Positions 13,031 to 26,071 are shown, numbered from the stretch's first letter. The stretch: 64,000 bases of DNA from Ophthalmolycus amberensis (GCA_024529925.1 JAFEUB010001797.1:1782501-1846500); one strand, 5' to 3'. A program made the numbers and translations. The notes: a model not told the origin generated them from the sequence alone.

Positions 13031-14157
13031 ATTAAATGTGAACGTCAATGTGGTACAAGAGGTCAAAGCATCTATGAAGACACATCACTACAGCACAGCT
13101 AAAAAAGAGTAATTTAACAAAGCTTTGGACCTAGTAGTCCATTTAACATCAGAAAACAATTCCACAACAATTATATGTGAGGCAGAATACTGAGTGCTGC
13201 TGTCGCCGTTGCTGTTGAGTGGATGTGTTGTCAAGACAAGTTATAATCAAAGTTAAAAGCATCTCCTAAGTGGCACAATTTCAAACGGCAGAATTTAGTC
13301 AGCATGGCTTCATATGTCAAAATGATGTGTGCTGCAATACAACGTCTTCAACTGCAGCGTAGTAAACCATACAAATGGTACTCTCTCTCTGGAGAATATA
13401 GCATGAAGCAATTAGATGTTTGTAGACCATGCGATTGTCATACAAGCATAAAGTTATGCAGTGTTTATTGCTGTAACTTAGTTTTCTTTTTGTGTTTTAC
13501 ATGTAGCCTACATCAATCTGACAGTGGTGTTTCACCAAAGTGGCAAAAACATGATAAATGTTGCTGTTTTGCATATAATCCACACTGTAAACTGTGTCAT
13601 TTTGCTTTTGACAGAAGCCATTTCACTGAATGGTGCACATTATGTTTTACATATGTTTTACATGTATTACAGATGTCCACCAGTAAAATAAGCAACTCAG
13701 TCATTTTACTGTTAGTTTAAACTCCTTGGTCACTTTGTTAGGTACTATATAATCTAATACAATCCACTACAACAGCTCAGATATGAATGTTTAGTTTTTG
13801 TAAAAAACTTTCACAGAGGTGTTGATTCAACTATGTGTTTATTATTGACGTTGAAGTTTGCAGTGCTGTACATGCATGCATCTATGCATGAAGCCATTCA
13901 TTCACACATCGACACACACTTACGGAGTCAAACACATATTCATATCCTTTAATCCAGACCTTATTTCACTTTAAATGAGAAGAACAGTTATTTATGTATT
14001 TCTATGTATTATTTAAAATCCATCCAGTTAAATTAGAAAACTGAGAATAATAATTTGTTAAAATATAATTGATGTGTACTTTATTTGATTTGACAGTTGT
14101 TGACTACACAGAGACGTTGTTACTACTATTAGGCTTCTTGAATATATTTATATATAT

Positions 14158-14257
14158 ATATGGCAGTAAATAGCGCGAGTTAGATATTATTGTAATGTTT
14201 TTGTCCGAGGAGATTTTCTCAATCTGGACCTTTTGGAATTTGAGTTGAATACCCCTG
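14158..14257. repeat. Copy 1 of a ~100-bp direct repeat
   Basis: Reads ATATGGCAGTAAATAGCGCG through GAATACCCCTG. It closely matches 14444-14550, which has a short insertion (GACCTTTGCCC in place of TTTGTCC). Confidence 0.9.
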
Positions 14258-14443
14258 CTTCATACTTTACCCGATGAGTACTACAAAAGAGTATTGAAAT
14301 GATGTGACAACTGATATTAGATATACTGTAACACCAATTTTGTTTTTGATTACACTGCAGAAAGGCAATTTTTTGACTTCTCAGAACAAGGTGATTTCAA
14401 ATATGAATACAATGTATTGAAAGGTACTCTGTGCATTTGGTAG

Positions 14444-14550
14444 ATATGGTAGTAAATAGCGCGAGCTAGATATTATTGTAATGTTTCGGACCTTTGCCCG
14501 AGGAGATTTTCTCGATCTGGACATTTTGGAATTTTAGTTGAATACCCCTG
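14444..14550. repeat. Copy 2 of the ~100-bp direct repeat
   Basis: Reads ATATGGTAGTAAATAGCGCG through GAATACCCCTG. Same orientation as 14158-14257, with 186 bp between the copies. Confidence 0.9.
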
Positions 14551-15469
14551 TTATAGTGCATCGCCTGTGCGGTTAAAAGTTATTTTTACAACCAGAGGTG
14601 ATACAAGGCCAGCCTAAAACAAAAAGAAAAGTGCTTCCCCTTCCTTTGCCCTGTTCGGTGAGTATATGTGAGCGCACATTTTCAAAGGCAAGACAGTAAA
14701 TCAGCTGTGAAGACTGTGACAGCTGAGGATTTCGTGTGTGTGTACATTTTATGTTCATATTCGCTCGTGTGTGACGGTCTATACGTGAGCGTCCCAGGCT
14801 TGGGCTGGGTGTGGCGTCTGAGGCCTGCAGACGAGACAGGGATTCATCCTGTCTGACTGCGGCTTATCACCGGACCGGCTGCCCCCTAATGAGATATCAG
14901 CAACCCTGCATTTTAAAATGTGCATAAACAGAAGAATGAATAACCAATTATTTGTCTGGACGAGTTCAAAGTCTCTCTATAACAAAGTTTAAGGGATGAT
15001 TGTCTGTTTTCTTTGTGGATTTGTAGCCTTTAAAGCTGAGTAAAAACACCTAGACAGACATATCGCCTTTGTTATTTTGTGCCTTACTGCCTTGCTTGCT
15101 TCATATTTAGCTTTTATTGCCACTATTTGCATCAAGAAACTGAGATCCATCACGTTTGACGAGCTCAGGCATAGAAAGAAGAAGAGAAGCAGGACTACAA
15201 AGTCCAATGAGCCATGTCCTCACACTGATCGTCCTGATGCCAACAATGGCCAAACCAGTGACAATGAGCGACAGTCCACGTTCAGAGGATCATCCCCATT
15301 AGCCCTCATTCTGCCTGTATCCATCTCCACATTCCTCTGTAGGCCGGGTGTCAAGGGGTGATAGGCTATGCTAAATGCGATGCATTAGTTGCTCGCGGGG
15401 TGAATAGAGGCCCGCAAATATGTTATTAGCGCCCTCTACAACAGGATCTAATGGGAGGATCCAAATAAA

Positions 15470-15590
15470 GGCAAGGCAAGGCAAGTTTATTTGTATAGCA
15501 CATTTCAACAACAAGGTAATTCAAAGTGCTTCACATAAAACCATTAAAAGCATCAAAACATAAGGCAAAAGAAAAGGAGATTTAAAAACA

Positions 15591-15591
<1 letters not shown>
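15470..15591. repeat. Teleost dispersed repeat (GGCAAGGCAAGTTTATTTG type)
   Basis: GGCAAGGCAAGTTTATTTG followed by TATAGCACATTTCAACAACA, AATTCAAAGTGCTTCACATA and AAACCATTAAAAGCAT is a very common teleost repeat, probably the tail of a non-LTR retrotransposon. It runs directly into a (TG)29 array. Confidence 0.8.

Positions 15592-15649
<58 letters not shown>
15592..15649. repeat. (TG)29 microsatellite
   Basis: Uninterrupted TG array of 58 bp, abutting the dispersed repeat. Confidence 0.98.
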
Positions 15650-15651
<2 letters not shown>

Positions 15652-16394
15652 GCCTATGTTTTTCCAGCCCATCTGGAGCCGTCATAGTCCTGTCTGGCGA
15701 CCTCCGTCGTGAAACGGGTGGCTGTCTGCAACTGTGACGCAATGACAGCGGACGTTACTTTTGATTGACACGGTGGAGTGGAAGCCGTGGCATGAAAGAA
15801 TCAAAAACCCTCGACTTCGGATCACTCTATCTGGGTCTTTATGGGATAGATACATAAATAGTTTGTTGTGTTTCAAAATAGAAATTGGTTCTGGATAAGA
15901 CATATTTCAGGGGTAGTTGGTGGATAGTTTTACCGTGACATAAGTCAGTTTATGTAAATGTAAAATGTATATTAGCTCGACCTTTGGTGTTACTAATGAA
16001 CACAGCCGACGGCCTTGTCTCGCTCTAAAATCCGCATGCCCACCCATTAATCTCGGCTAACAAACGCTAAGCTGTCCCAAATGCACCGGGCACGCAGGAC
16101 GCCCGTGAAAAAGCCTCACCCAAACAGACTCTGACACAAACTCCAGGGTTTCCCAGGTGTTTGGGAGGCATGACATCACGCGAGGGACACAATGAGGACT
16201 TTGAGAGGCGGCGGTGAGAACAGTCGGCAAAACAAGCTCGGCACCGTGCATCAACAAGAAGGCCCCTTCTAAATAATATGGAAAGTGGAGATGAGAGCCA
16301 AAGCAGTTCACAAGCAGCTGAATCCAGTTAACGCCTGGAAAAAATTATAGGAACATTTGAAGGGGGAGGGGCACACCAATGTCTGACAATTTGG

Positions 16395-16396
<2 letters not shown>

Positions 16397-16441
<45 letters not shown>
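16397..16441. repeat. (GT)22 microsatellite
   Basis: Uninterrupted GT array of 45 bp. Confidence 0.98.
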
Positions 16442-16446
<5 letters not shown>

Positions 16447-16619
16447 ACAGCTGAGGGGGGTATACATATTCAAAGAAACAACATTCTTTCTCACAGCATG
16501 ACTCTGTGCGCACATGGACTCCTAGCCTGTCTATCTTTTTTTCTTTTTTTTTTAATTCTGGGAGTCGAGAAAACAACTGGGTGTTTGTGTGCGAGCCGTA
16601 AGCTGTCAGCTTTACCTTA

Positions 16620-16880
16620 TTAAAATGTCATTGACTCCTAAACTGCATATTTATGCGGCGTTAACCGGCGCCTGATGGCAGGGCTCGCGTATAGTTTCGC
16701 GGACTGTGTCACCCAGAGATAAGCTTTATTACACAATGTATGCACGGGGGCCTGCTTGATTGATGCTTCTCCATTATTATTATGTTCTGGCGAGGTAATA
16801 TATTCCGGGCTGCCATAAAAAAGACCAGTTCTAAATTAGTTGTGTCAAATTGTGGCGGCAGAAGTGTTGGCCCTATCTCT
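16620..16880. promoter_or_regulatory. Candidate non-coding regulatory element
   Basis: Complex, non-repetitive sequence with many homeodomain-like and Hox/Cdx-like words (CATATTTATGCGG, TTTATTACA, GATTGATG, TTATTATTATG) and CpGs retained between AT-rich words. The call rests on texture only. Confidence 0.2.
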
Positions 16881-16925
16881 GTTATCTGCACATCGAATAT
16901 GAGGTTGCGCTGACATTGTGAAGGT

Positions 16926-16938
16926 GGGGGGGGGGGGG
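16926..16938. repeat. 13-base G homopolymer
   Basis: Uninterrupted G run. Confidence 0.9.
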
Positions 16939-19900
16939 CCAGAGGCGATGATCAGTGCGGTTGAAGCAGCAGCCCTGGATTTCATACCCATTAAGTTGTA
17001 GCTTTTTCACTCTCTGTTCCACTCAGTTCCAGGGCATCAATCAAAAAGAGCCGGGGAAACAACTGCCTCAATGATTTCCGAGGCTTGGATAAAGGTTTGA
17101 ATGAATGGATGTTGGGAAAATAAATACCTAAAACATCCTTCACTCCTTGTTTCTGGGTGCCACATCTCTAAATCATCCTCATAATAAGCATTCTCAAAGC
17201 AATGGGACTGATTCCTCTCAAGCGTCTGCATTCCCCATCCTCTTTACCTATGAAGGGGAGTTGACGGAACCTTGGCCAGACTTTCATTGTATCACTCTTC
17301 TGTCATCCTGCGAGTGGTAAAAAGGGACACGAAAGGTTGACGCCATGTTTTATTCTCATTCCCCCTTCTGTTGGCAGCTCATCGGAGCGAGAAAGGATCT
17401 CTTCTTTTTTCCCGTCAGACTTTGTGGTAAGGTGTGTGTCTGAAACCGAACGCTTTGACCACGGGTTTTGGACACCTACACACAAACATACACACACAAC
17501 ACGATTGGTGCTGCATCTTTAGCCTGTGTGGGTGGAGAGAGCAATACGTTTGGGGTAAAGCGGGGAGCCCTCCTGGGAAACTATCCATCTATATAACTGT
17601 TAGCCCAGATGTGGTTCTGTTTCGATTGTCAGAGCAGTCACATCTGTCCGGGCTCTGCGATGTGTGTGGGTGTCTCCATGTGTGTAGCTGTGTATAAACA
17701 CGTCTGTGTGTGACCCCCGGTATCTGTGGCTGTGTATACGTGTCTGTCTGTGTGTACACTATTTGTCTGCATCCTCCCTGGTGCTGATGGATCTCAGTTA
17801 ATGTTCTGCAGCACAGTGACTCTCATCTGTTAGAAGCTTTATCAGTTTTACCCGGCGAAGGGTCCACCTGACTCCGGCTAGTTTCTAACAGTTGAGCAAC
17901 GTTTATGGCTTTGATGGCTCTACTGGCTCTGCAGTGATTAACTTTAAGTGACTTCGTTGTAAAGATAGACATTTAAGACCCAGTTCCACAGAAGAAGGCT
18001 GTGCCAGAAAAGAGGTTCAAATACAGACTGAATATACGAGTCTTTATTATCTTTGTATAAGCATTCAAATTTATAATTTTGTGCGAATGTTGAAAGCAAC
18101 ACAGGTCTGCAGGAATGTAAATGGCAATGCTGCGTCGAGTGGCTTTAGCTTGTTCTAACGTGCAACTGAAGTCTGAGGTAATTGGCGCCACACTTAAAAC
18201 ACTTTGAGGTGAATCAGCAGCCCAGATGAATGGTGAAATGACATCTCCTTAAAAGGGAGCAATTATAGGGTTTTCATATCCAACATAACTGAAGGTCTGA
18301 TATGTCAGGAGCTCGTTTAAACTGTAACACTTAAACAATACTCCGACAGAAAATTGCTATGTTTTTCAGGCCAAAACAATCATTTTGAGGAAGAGGTTGG
18401 ACAAAGACAGTGGCAGCCGCATGCAAACACAACCTTGTCAATGCTTTTTGATTACGTGCCGCAGCTAACAAGGTATCATGCACGCTTCATTTCTTATTAA
18501 CGAGTCACCCAGGGCAGGAATTTAATTAGACTTCTGACGTGTCTGAAAAAGAACTCTGTAAATGGCCGAGGGCTCAGACTATTTAAGGAGGCGCCGCCGG
18601 GCCAGACGCTGACGTTAACAAATAGTCTTCATTACATATTTTCCATGTGACCGTGCAGGCGAGATCCTCTCTGATGTAAATATTGCCATGGCGGGGGCGG
18701 AGAGGTTAGCGCCTCACCTACACAAGGAAGGATGAAGAAAGCCGCCTTATCGTCAGTGAGAGATGACGGATTTATTGTCCAATTGACAAAGAAAAATCAC
18801 CTCCGAGCATCATTTCCTTCTCATCAGCTCTGTTCAGCGATGTCATTTAAAAGGGGAGTTATATGAAATATTTACTGACCTCCCTAAACTTGTGTAATCA
18901 GATCTACTGTGGCATAATGATCAAACAGTTGCCTTGGAGTTATTGTTTTAATCATTAAGATAAAACTTTAATGGATTTCAGAGCCATCACTTTGTTGCCT
19001 AGTTGCTCGCGGTTATCAGCACTGCTAACAAATCGCTTAGTGTATTAGTCGTCCTCGTGCCTCTCAGGACGTCTGGTGACGACATCAGATGCAATGTGAT
19101 CCCTTTAAGCACCACACCAAACATACATACTCACAGGCACGCTCTCCTTTCCAGTCGCCCCAGTTCTCATGACCTCTTTGACGAGGGAGGATCAACCTCA
19201 GGTGTTTGCAGAGTATGTGGTTTCCAGCCGGTGTGCACCTGAGAAGAAAACAAAAAGAAAAGTCTTGAATCTGACAGCCATAAAAGGATCGAGGTAATGT
19301 TGCGGCATGCCTCGTGGAGCATCCAGGAAAAGATGGGATGTCATGTGGGGTAAAATGTCACTTCAACCATCCATTTGTCATTAGCTACGGAGCCCTCTGC
19401 AGAGGTAAAGCAATATCCGCCACATCCAGCACCACAGTCTGCTCTATCGCTCTGCATCTCTGCTCGTGTGCCCTTTAGGGAGTTCATTAATGGGAAGGAG
19501 GGCGGGCTAGGATCTCCAAAAAACAGCCTCCCTCCATTCATCATTCTGCACACCGTCACGTTAGCCGACTCTGACAGCAGCCGCCCCCCCACCCTGTCAA
19601 CCTGTCGCTTTCACCGAGAATTATTCTAACTATGCACAATAATCACACGAACCGAGGGTCTTGTTTGTCTTGGACGACGCTCCGACTCTCGCGTGTCCAT
19701 CAATGCGCCTCAGTGTAGGCCTGAAGACCACACAGAGCTAATTTACGGACGGAGGTTTTTGAGGTGTCATTGGCTGGGATTGATATCGCTTCCAAAGAAA
19801 ACAGGTGAGGGGGACAACGCGATATCGCTGCGAAAAGTTGCTTTAAACGGGTCTGATTGCTACGATATCGTCAAAGAAGTTAGTCAAGTCCCAGTTGTGG

Positions 19901-20820
19901 TTGCGCAACATGCCTTAAAACCACAATATCCAGAGCTGATATAATTTCCATATGGCCTGTGATACTGAATTTTGTCCGTTATGTGACATGAAACATTTGC
20001 CAAAATAAAGAGTGCTGCTGCTCCGGATGTACTGCGCTACATCAGCAGAGCACAAGCGCCACAGAGACGTCATACGGTTGTTGCAGTCAGGCAGAAAAAC
20101 ATCTGATTCAACAAATGAGTGCTTTAATCGATTCTGCTTGGGCTCCATCATTGCATTACAGCAGCAAACAGCGTGAAGATGTCCTGGCCAGATTGCAGGC
20201 CCCTAACCCCTTAATCCCACACAATTTCAGGCTCTGTTTGCAACATGGTTAATTTGAACTCACAGTTGGAGGATCTGCGCTGTGCGATTGCCCTGCTCTG
20301 CGGTGGCTAAAACAACCCACAGCCTCGCTGTCCTCCTTGGATGTGTGAGCAGATCCGTATCTGCAGGAAATGGCAGATCAGACTTCCACATATTGCTTTT
20401 TAATGAACACGCGCACCAACGGGGCTCTGATGGGCTCACATGTGACGCATCATCTGCACTGGTCATTTCGGACGACAGAATCAATCCCATATCACCCAAC
20501 ACCAGCTCCACGGTTTGGCCTTGTCCCAGGCACGACGCAGGGTCAAAAGGCCAACATGGTGTGCATTTGATCCTGGACGTTGTGGCTCTGTGTGTATTGA
20601 TGTTATTATCTCATCCTGCAGCCTGGTTATAGTTGGATGTACTGAGGGTTGAGTCTCTGAAAAAGGACAGTATGATCATGTTGAATTGAAAGGCTGTGTG
20701 TTAAAGCCTTTTTTAAAGCGTTTTTTCCTTCGTCGTGGTTTTATTTTTTGTCACAAATACTTGCACACAGCGATCACATTGTGTGAAACAGGTTGAGTGG
20801 ATTTACTTTATTACTCCTTT
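16939..20820. other. Upstream intergenic DNA, no gene seen
   Basis: No coding potential that I can support. The block includes a TGTGTG/CTGTGT-rich patch at 17650-17760 and the candidate element at 18490-18725. Otherwise it is complex DNA with no recognised repeat. Confidence 0.5.
18490..18725. promoter_or_regulatory. Candidate non-coding regulatory element
   Basis: TTTAATTAGACTTC, TCAGACTATTTAAGG, TGACGTTAACAAATAG, TTCATTACATATTTTCC and TGATGTAAATATTGCC sit in dense, non-repetitive sequence with retained CpGs. Homeodomain-, MEF2-like and forkhead-like words are visible. Conservation is unverified. Confidence 0.25.
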
Positions 20821-21360
20821 CAGCGTTGCCAGATCTGATTCACAGTTTCCAGCCCAATCACAATTTAAAACCAGTCCAATTCAAGAAGAAAATGCCCAAA
20901 TGATAACCTTGCCACAAACCATTAAATGCGCAGTAGAAAACACATCATCGCTTCATATAAATGTGTCAAATAACTAAAGATAAAATGATAAGTAGGCTAT
21001 ATCGCAACCCACATGGAGAGCAGTCAGACAACCAAATACACAAACTGCCTTGTCAACGTCAATGACCATGACGTCAAGCTAAGTGGTCCTCTCTTATCAG
21101 ATATATCACATATTCCACAAATGAAATGAGACCCGAATATGAGTGGACACAACAAAGTTTACAGTATTTTGTATCTGTGTTTTTGAACATAAAATAACAG
21201 CTTGTTTGGTAATATTGTTTTCACGATTTTGTACAAAACTCGGCCAAATTTTGACAAAAGCAGCCCAGATTTCATCTAACGCTATTTTTCCCGCAAAACA
21301 TAATCAAAAATGGCCCAACTGGGTGGAAACCAGCCCAATCTTGGCAACACTGACTCCTCT
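20813..21360. mobile_element. hAT-type MITE with target-site duplication
   Basis: The element spans 20821-21352 (532 bp). The left end CAGCGTTGCCAGATCTG and the inverted right end CAGTGTTGCCAAGATTG form terminal inverted repeats of about 15 bp starting with CAG. The 8 bp on the left (ACTCCTTT, 20813-20820) and on the right (ACTCCTCT, 21353-21360) are a 7/8 target-site duplication, as hAT elements make. No transposase is encoded. Confidence 0.8.
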
Positions 21361-21930
21361 CCACCTGGACGAAGGCAGCACATACCAGTCCTTCCATTCT
21401 TCCAATTCACAATAAATGCCCTCGACGCATAATATTCGCAGCAGTATTTCGCATTTTGGTGTTAAGATTCCCCCCAAAAAGGCACAAACACATATTCTCT
21501 GAACACCCTGAGTGATGGGGTCCTTCGTGGGCACATTTCAGACAATTTATTTGTTATATTTACATGAAATATTTCTGTATTCTGTATACTTCTCTGCACC
21601 GATCAGGATTTTGCAATATTTGAATCAAAATCCGATGACAGCTGTTGGGGTTGTGTGTTGCGAGGCCACTGCCACACCCACACAGTGGCGCACAACGTCA
21701 TTGAGAAATGAAACCAACTTTGTAGGGGGTTTAATTATATTGAATATTCATCTCATGTTAACAATCCAGATTTGTAGCTCTGTGTGGAGCATTTACTTAT
21801 AGTGTCTAGGGTCCCCTATTTCGGAGACCCTCTGTGTAGACAGACATGTGTACACTGTGTATACTCTGTGTATAATTCACTTTTGCGAAACGAATAAAAA
21901 ATAAATAAAAATACCTGTGTAACAAAGAGA
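21361..21930. other. Upstream intergenic DNA, no gene seen
   Basis: AT-rich. Contains a short TGTGTACACTGTGTATACTC patch near 21848 and no recognised gene. Confidence 0.5.
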
Positions 21931-22426
21931 TTCTGGGCGAAACAACCATGGGAGCCATTTTACACACTGCAAAACACAATTATACATGAACTAAGATCAT
22001 ATCTAGAAGAATACTACACGTTTTACCACAAAACCACGTTTTTCTGGGCAACAAACTGCAGTACTATACTCTTTGTTTTGGTCTCTGATGAGAAAGCACG
22101 GAGCGATTTTGGCGGATGAACACATCCAGAGGGCCGTGGTTCGACCCTGCTTCGCGTATCGTTTTCGAAATTACGGTACTCTCTTTCAAACCGTTCGAAA
22201 GTTATGGGGGTTCATACCAATATCAGCCACAGGTCATGACAAAAAATATTGGGTAAAACAACTTACGTTTTGATGATTTTATGGACGAAAAACGGATCTA
22301 TTCCAGCGGATTTTGTTGTGATGTGTGTTTGTGAGTGATATCACTGCGCTGGTTTACTGAATGAGGAAATGGCACCCGAAACTGTGAGCTGGACCAATCC
22401 ATTTAGGGAGGGGGGTTCGCCCAGAA
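21931..22426. mobile_element. Possible non-autonomous element bounded by a 12-bp inverted repeat
   Basis: TTCTGGGCGAA at 21931-21941 is repeated inverted as TTCGCCCAGAA at 22416-22426, enclosing about 475 bp of unusual sequence. I see no target-site duplication and do not recognise the family. Confidence 0.4.
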
Positions 22427-25419
22427 TTTTCTGATTTTTAGTCAGTAAACAGACAATGAGATTGTCAAACACCCCCGCATGGCTCTCGTTGGACTAGCCC
22501 ACATCGAAAAATGTGTTTTTTGTGCAGATCAGCCAAACACAGCCAGAATCTAGGAGTCACAGACACAAATTATGATTCATATATTTTTATGATTGACAGA
22601 TATGACATTCATAACTGCTCAAAATTATTCTAAATGGTGTCAAACTGCTTTATTAGGATTATTGAACACTCTTAGTGATAAGAAAATTTAATATATAGTT
22701 AATATTTAGTTATATAGTATATCAAATTATAATACAGCAATGCAACTGCTGGTTCCGAAAATCAAAATTGTGCTTGAATCAGACCATTTATGCTGGCCTG
22801 CTTCACTCAATCGAAGTAAAATATGTTGTGGGGACATGTAAAACGTGTTGTTCTATGTCTGTGGCATAATTTTAGGCCAAGGCAGGCATTATTTAAAAAA
22901 AACAAATTTCAATACAAGTGCTTTTTTTCAGGCGAACCTGGAACTTTTTCAATTTGAGCTGTGCCATAAGTGTATCAGTTATTAACCAGTAACATATACA
23001 CAATATTTACACAATTGAACACATCTCACAAGTGTTACCAGTATTCTAGCCTCAACATTATTAAAATAGACCTTGTAGTTAGAGTTCTGGACTCTCTTGA
23101 GTATGGGTATGCAATTTTCGAGCAGAGGCCTAAAAATAGGGCTGTTTCACACTTTAGTGACTAAAAGACACCATGACATTACTTTCCTTGTGTGCCAAGT
23201 GCATTTAGAAATTCATTTGGACGATTGCCCCTCCTGTTTGCGATACAACGGCCATGTGAGCCATTGACCTTTTCTCTACCCACACCAGCTTGTCTTTAAA
23301 CCAGATCACTGGCCCATAGAGATGGACACACATCCACACAACCTTCCAACTGGGACGGCGCCTCCCTCTCCGCCCCGCCTGCCTCGCTCTCAATCAGCTG
23401 CATCCTGCTGCCTCTTGGAGGAAGGAATGTGACACGAAATGTGAACTCGCACACACAAGCTGCATGCTTTGGCATCACGCATATGGCATAAGAAGGTTGT
23501 TTAGTCTTGAATTTATTAACCTAAATGTGTGCATGAATTAAACTTTCTATCATTTTGAAGCTTAGCCAATGGAATCAGGCTTTTAAACATTATAAAACGA
23601 TGTTTCAAGGCAACTACTTACCCTTGAAAATATTATAACAAGTATAAACTACATATAAACTAAATCATAACGCCCCACCATTTAAAAAAAGAACCCATCA
23701 TTTCGTGCCACCTCCTCCTCCTCTGCTTCCTTCAAACATCAGCAAACACAAATTCTAAGACAAAGCATTGACGAATGGGGTGTAATTGCATGTGTGCTTA
23801 ATTCAAATTGGTTGTATGTTGACATTTTTGAGACTATTTAGAGAAACAGCCCACTTCAGATGAGCATTAATCTGATTAAGAGCACCATTTATTTGGGTTT
23901 CCGGGCTCAACAGAGACCCTTCCTGTACGGCGCACGGCCTGCCAATGAGGCAGAAGAACCCAACCTCGATGAATGGCCAACAGCTGTGTATATAGAACGA
24001 GTACATTTCCGCTCGCAGTTAAAAAAAACAACACAGTTTCAGTCAAACATTGAGTCATCGCTCACGCACACATATGTGCAAGGACAGTGTTTCAAATGTG
24101 CATGTATTCTCTAATATCATTAACAGGTTGTGTGCCAAGAACGTTTTTTATCTTTTCTATTCAACAGTTGCATCTAAATGTATTTTGTTTTAAGGTATTT
24201 TACAGCCATCTGGGAGGTATTGTACTGTATGTTTTTAGTTTTCTTAAGTTCTTACTAACACACCTAATTGAGCTCTGAAGTGGGCAACGCCATTTCAATT
24301 TGACTCAAAGTGAGATGGTTTTAGGAGATGAACGTCTGGAGCCAAGGAGCTGCCCGGCTTGTGTGGAAATTTGTGACGCTGATCTTAGTTCAGGCACGGA
24401 ACATGTCGTAAATTATACCCGGACAATTTCCATGTGTAAATCTCATTTTTACTAGCGGCATCTGTTTCTAACCGTGTTTGCCACATGGAGCATTGTCCCT
24501 ATTTTTTCTTTTTTTTTGGGACAATATTTCAAAATCCAGCATAAATTCTTAGCAGGCTGGTTGTCCACAAAGCCAAAGATGAATATTGTACCGAAAATAA
24601 AAATATTTTATCGCCACGGATTTCAGGTCGAGAAACGTAAAGCCATTACATTGGCAGTAAAGATGTCTCCTCCAAACTGACAGCTCCCAAACCTCAGTTC
24701 ATAAACCTGTCTAGAAATTATGTGCATGGCTGAGACACGCAGTCTAACTACTTGGCCGGCTCAGCAATGGAAACAGTTCCTGCATGACTTTATTCTCACT
24801 GGTGATGTTGCATTTGAGAGAACGAATGCACAAGTCGAGGTATGTTTTTTACATTTCCACGAAACAACAATCACTTGCAGACAATTCGGCCGTTCCCTAT
24901 ATTCGGTTTCGCCTTGGCAACGTGTTTGCTTTCCCATGGCGTGCCCTGAGAATGTATTCAATATTCAAAGCAAACTCACGATTATATTCAAAAAGATAAT
25001 AAACAGTTTGTGTTTGTGCTCCCTTTAAACTTAAAACCCCAACTCTGCATCCAAGATTCCCAAAAGGCTGCGTCAGTGTAACCATAGTGCTGCAATTTGG
25101 ATAAATGGCGAAGATGAAAGCGGAATTACGTTTTTACATGCCTTCTAGACTGCTTGCACATTTTTCTAAAGGCACAAATGTCTGGGTGTGTAATTACACA
25201 CTAAATGCTGTTTTCTTTTTTTTTTGCTTAGGAAGTATGTGTCGCTGCACAAACATTAAACCCGGCTGAGAGTGGGTAAGTTGCTCAAAGAGGTGCTGGT
25301 GACAGCAGAGCTATTAGACGAATCAATGATCTTCATCAGCGGTCTCTGGTCACAAATGTAATGTGTCGTCTCAGACATGCTTCATCAAAATCATTTTGAG
25401 AGGCCTCAAGCGGAGCGAT
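22427..25419. other. Upstream intergenic DNA, no gene seen
   Basis: AT-rich sequence with short open frames only; nothing distinctive beyond A/T runs. Confidence 0.5.
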
Positions 25420-26071
25420 CAGTGGTCAAAAGCAACTAAATACATTTACTCAAGTACTGTGCTTTAGGAAGTAAGTTTTAAGGTACTCAAATATACTTTT
25501 AATTCCACTATATTTAATTTACAACTATAGTTACTTTGTAGTAATTGTCTTAACCTTTAAAGCAGATTATCTTTTTATGAAATATGACACATATGACGCT
25601 TAAAGATTGCTTAAACTAATGAAAACAGAATATGAATTACTGTAAAAAGCAGCTCCACCTCGAACAATTGCAACATTTAAATTCTGCTTACACATTAATG
25701 CAGCAATAATAATAATCACCCAGTAACACAGGGGCTATTTTCCTGCATTACGAGAACTTTTTTAAAAGTACATTACTCGTTAATAATACTTGTGTACTTT
25801 TACTGTAGTGACATGTTTAAGCAGTAGTTTCATATTGCAGTGTTTCTTTACGAAAGGAAAGGATCTGAACACTTTCTGTACCATCATGCATTAAGAAAAC
25901 AATCACATTGTGTAAATATATAATAAAAATAACAATCGGAAAGTTTCCATTCTTCATTATAAGAAGTTTGATGCTTTCATTAGTGGGATTTTGAATGCAG
26001 GACTTTTACTGGTAACTGCATATTTGTATAACGCAGTATTAAAAGCATGCAAGTATTTCTTCGACCATTTG
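25420..26071. mobile_element. hAT-like teleost MITE (CAGTGGT...ACTCAAGTACTG type)
   Basis: CAGTGGTCAAAAGCAACTAA then ATACATTTACTCAAGTACTG at the left, and GAATGCAGGACTTTTACTGG plus GTATTTCTTCGACCATTTG at the right, follow a very common fish MITE whose ends read CAGTGGTGG...CCACCACTG. The AAAGGATCTGAACACTTTC segment (25857-25875) lies inside rather than at the end, so the copy is rearranged or contains an insertion. No clear target duplication. Confidence 0.65.

Larger units (their letters stand above)
13031..15469. other. Upstream intergenic DNA, no gene seen
   Basis: AT-rich DNA. A 138-codon frame at 13304-13720 has irregular Cys/His-rich composition and no domain that I recognise. It is probably chance. 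The clear structure here is the direct repeat at 14158 and 14444. Confidence 0.5.

Noticed and set aside
13304..13720. 138-codon Cys/His-rich frame
   Set aside because: No regular zinc-finger spacing, no flanking splice signals I trust, AT-rich surroundings; probably chance.
22138..22148. GGTTCGACCCT resembling a tRNA B box
   Set aside because: No matching A box or cloverleaf around it; it lies inside the inverted-repeat-bounded element.
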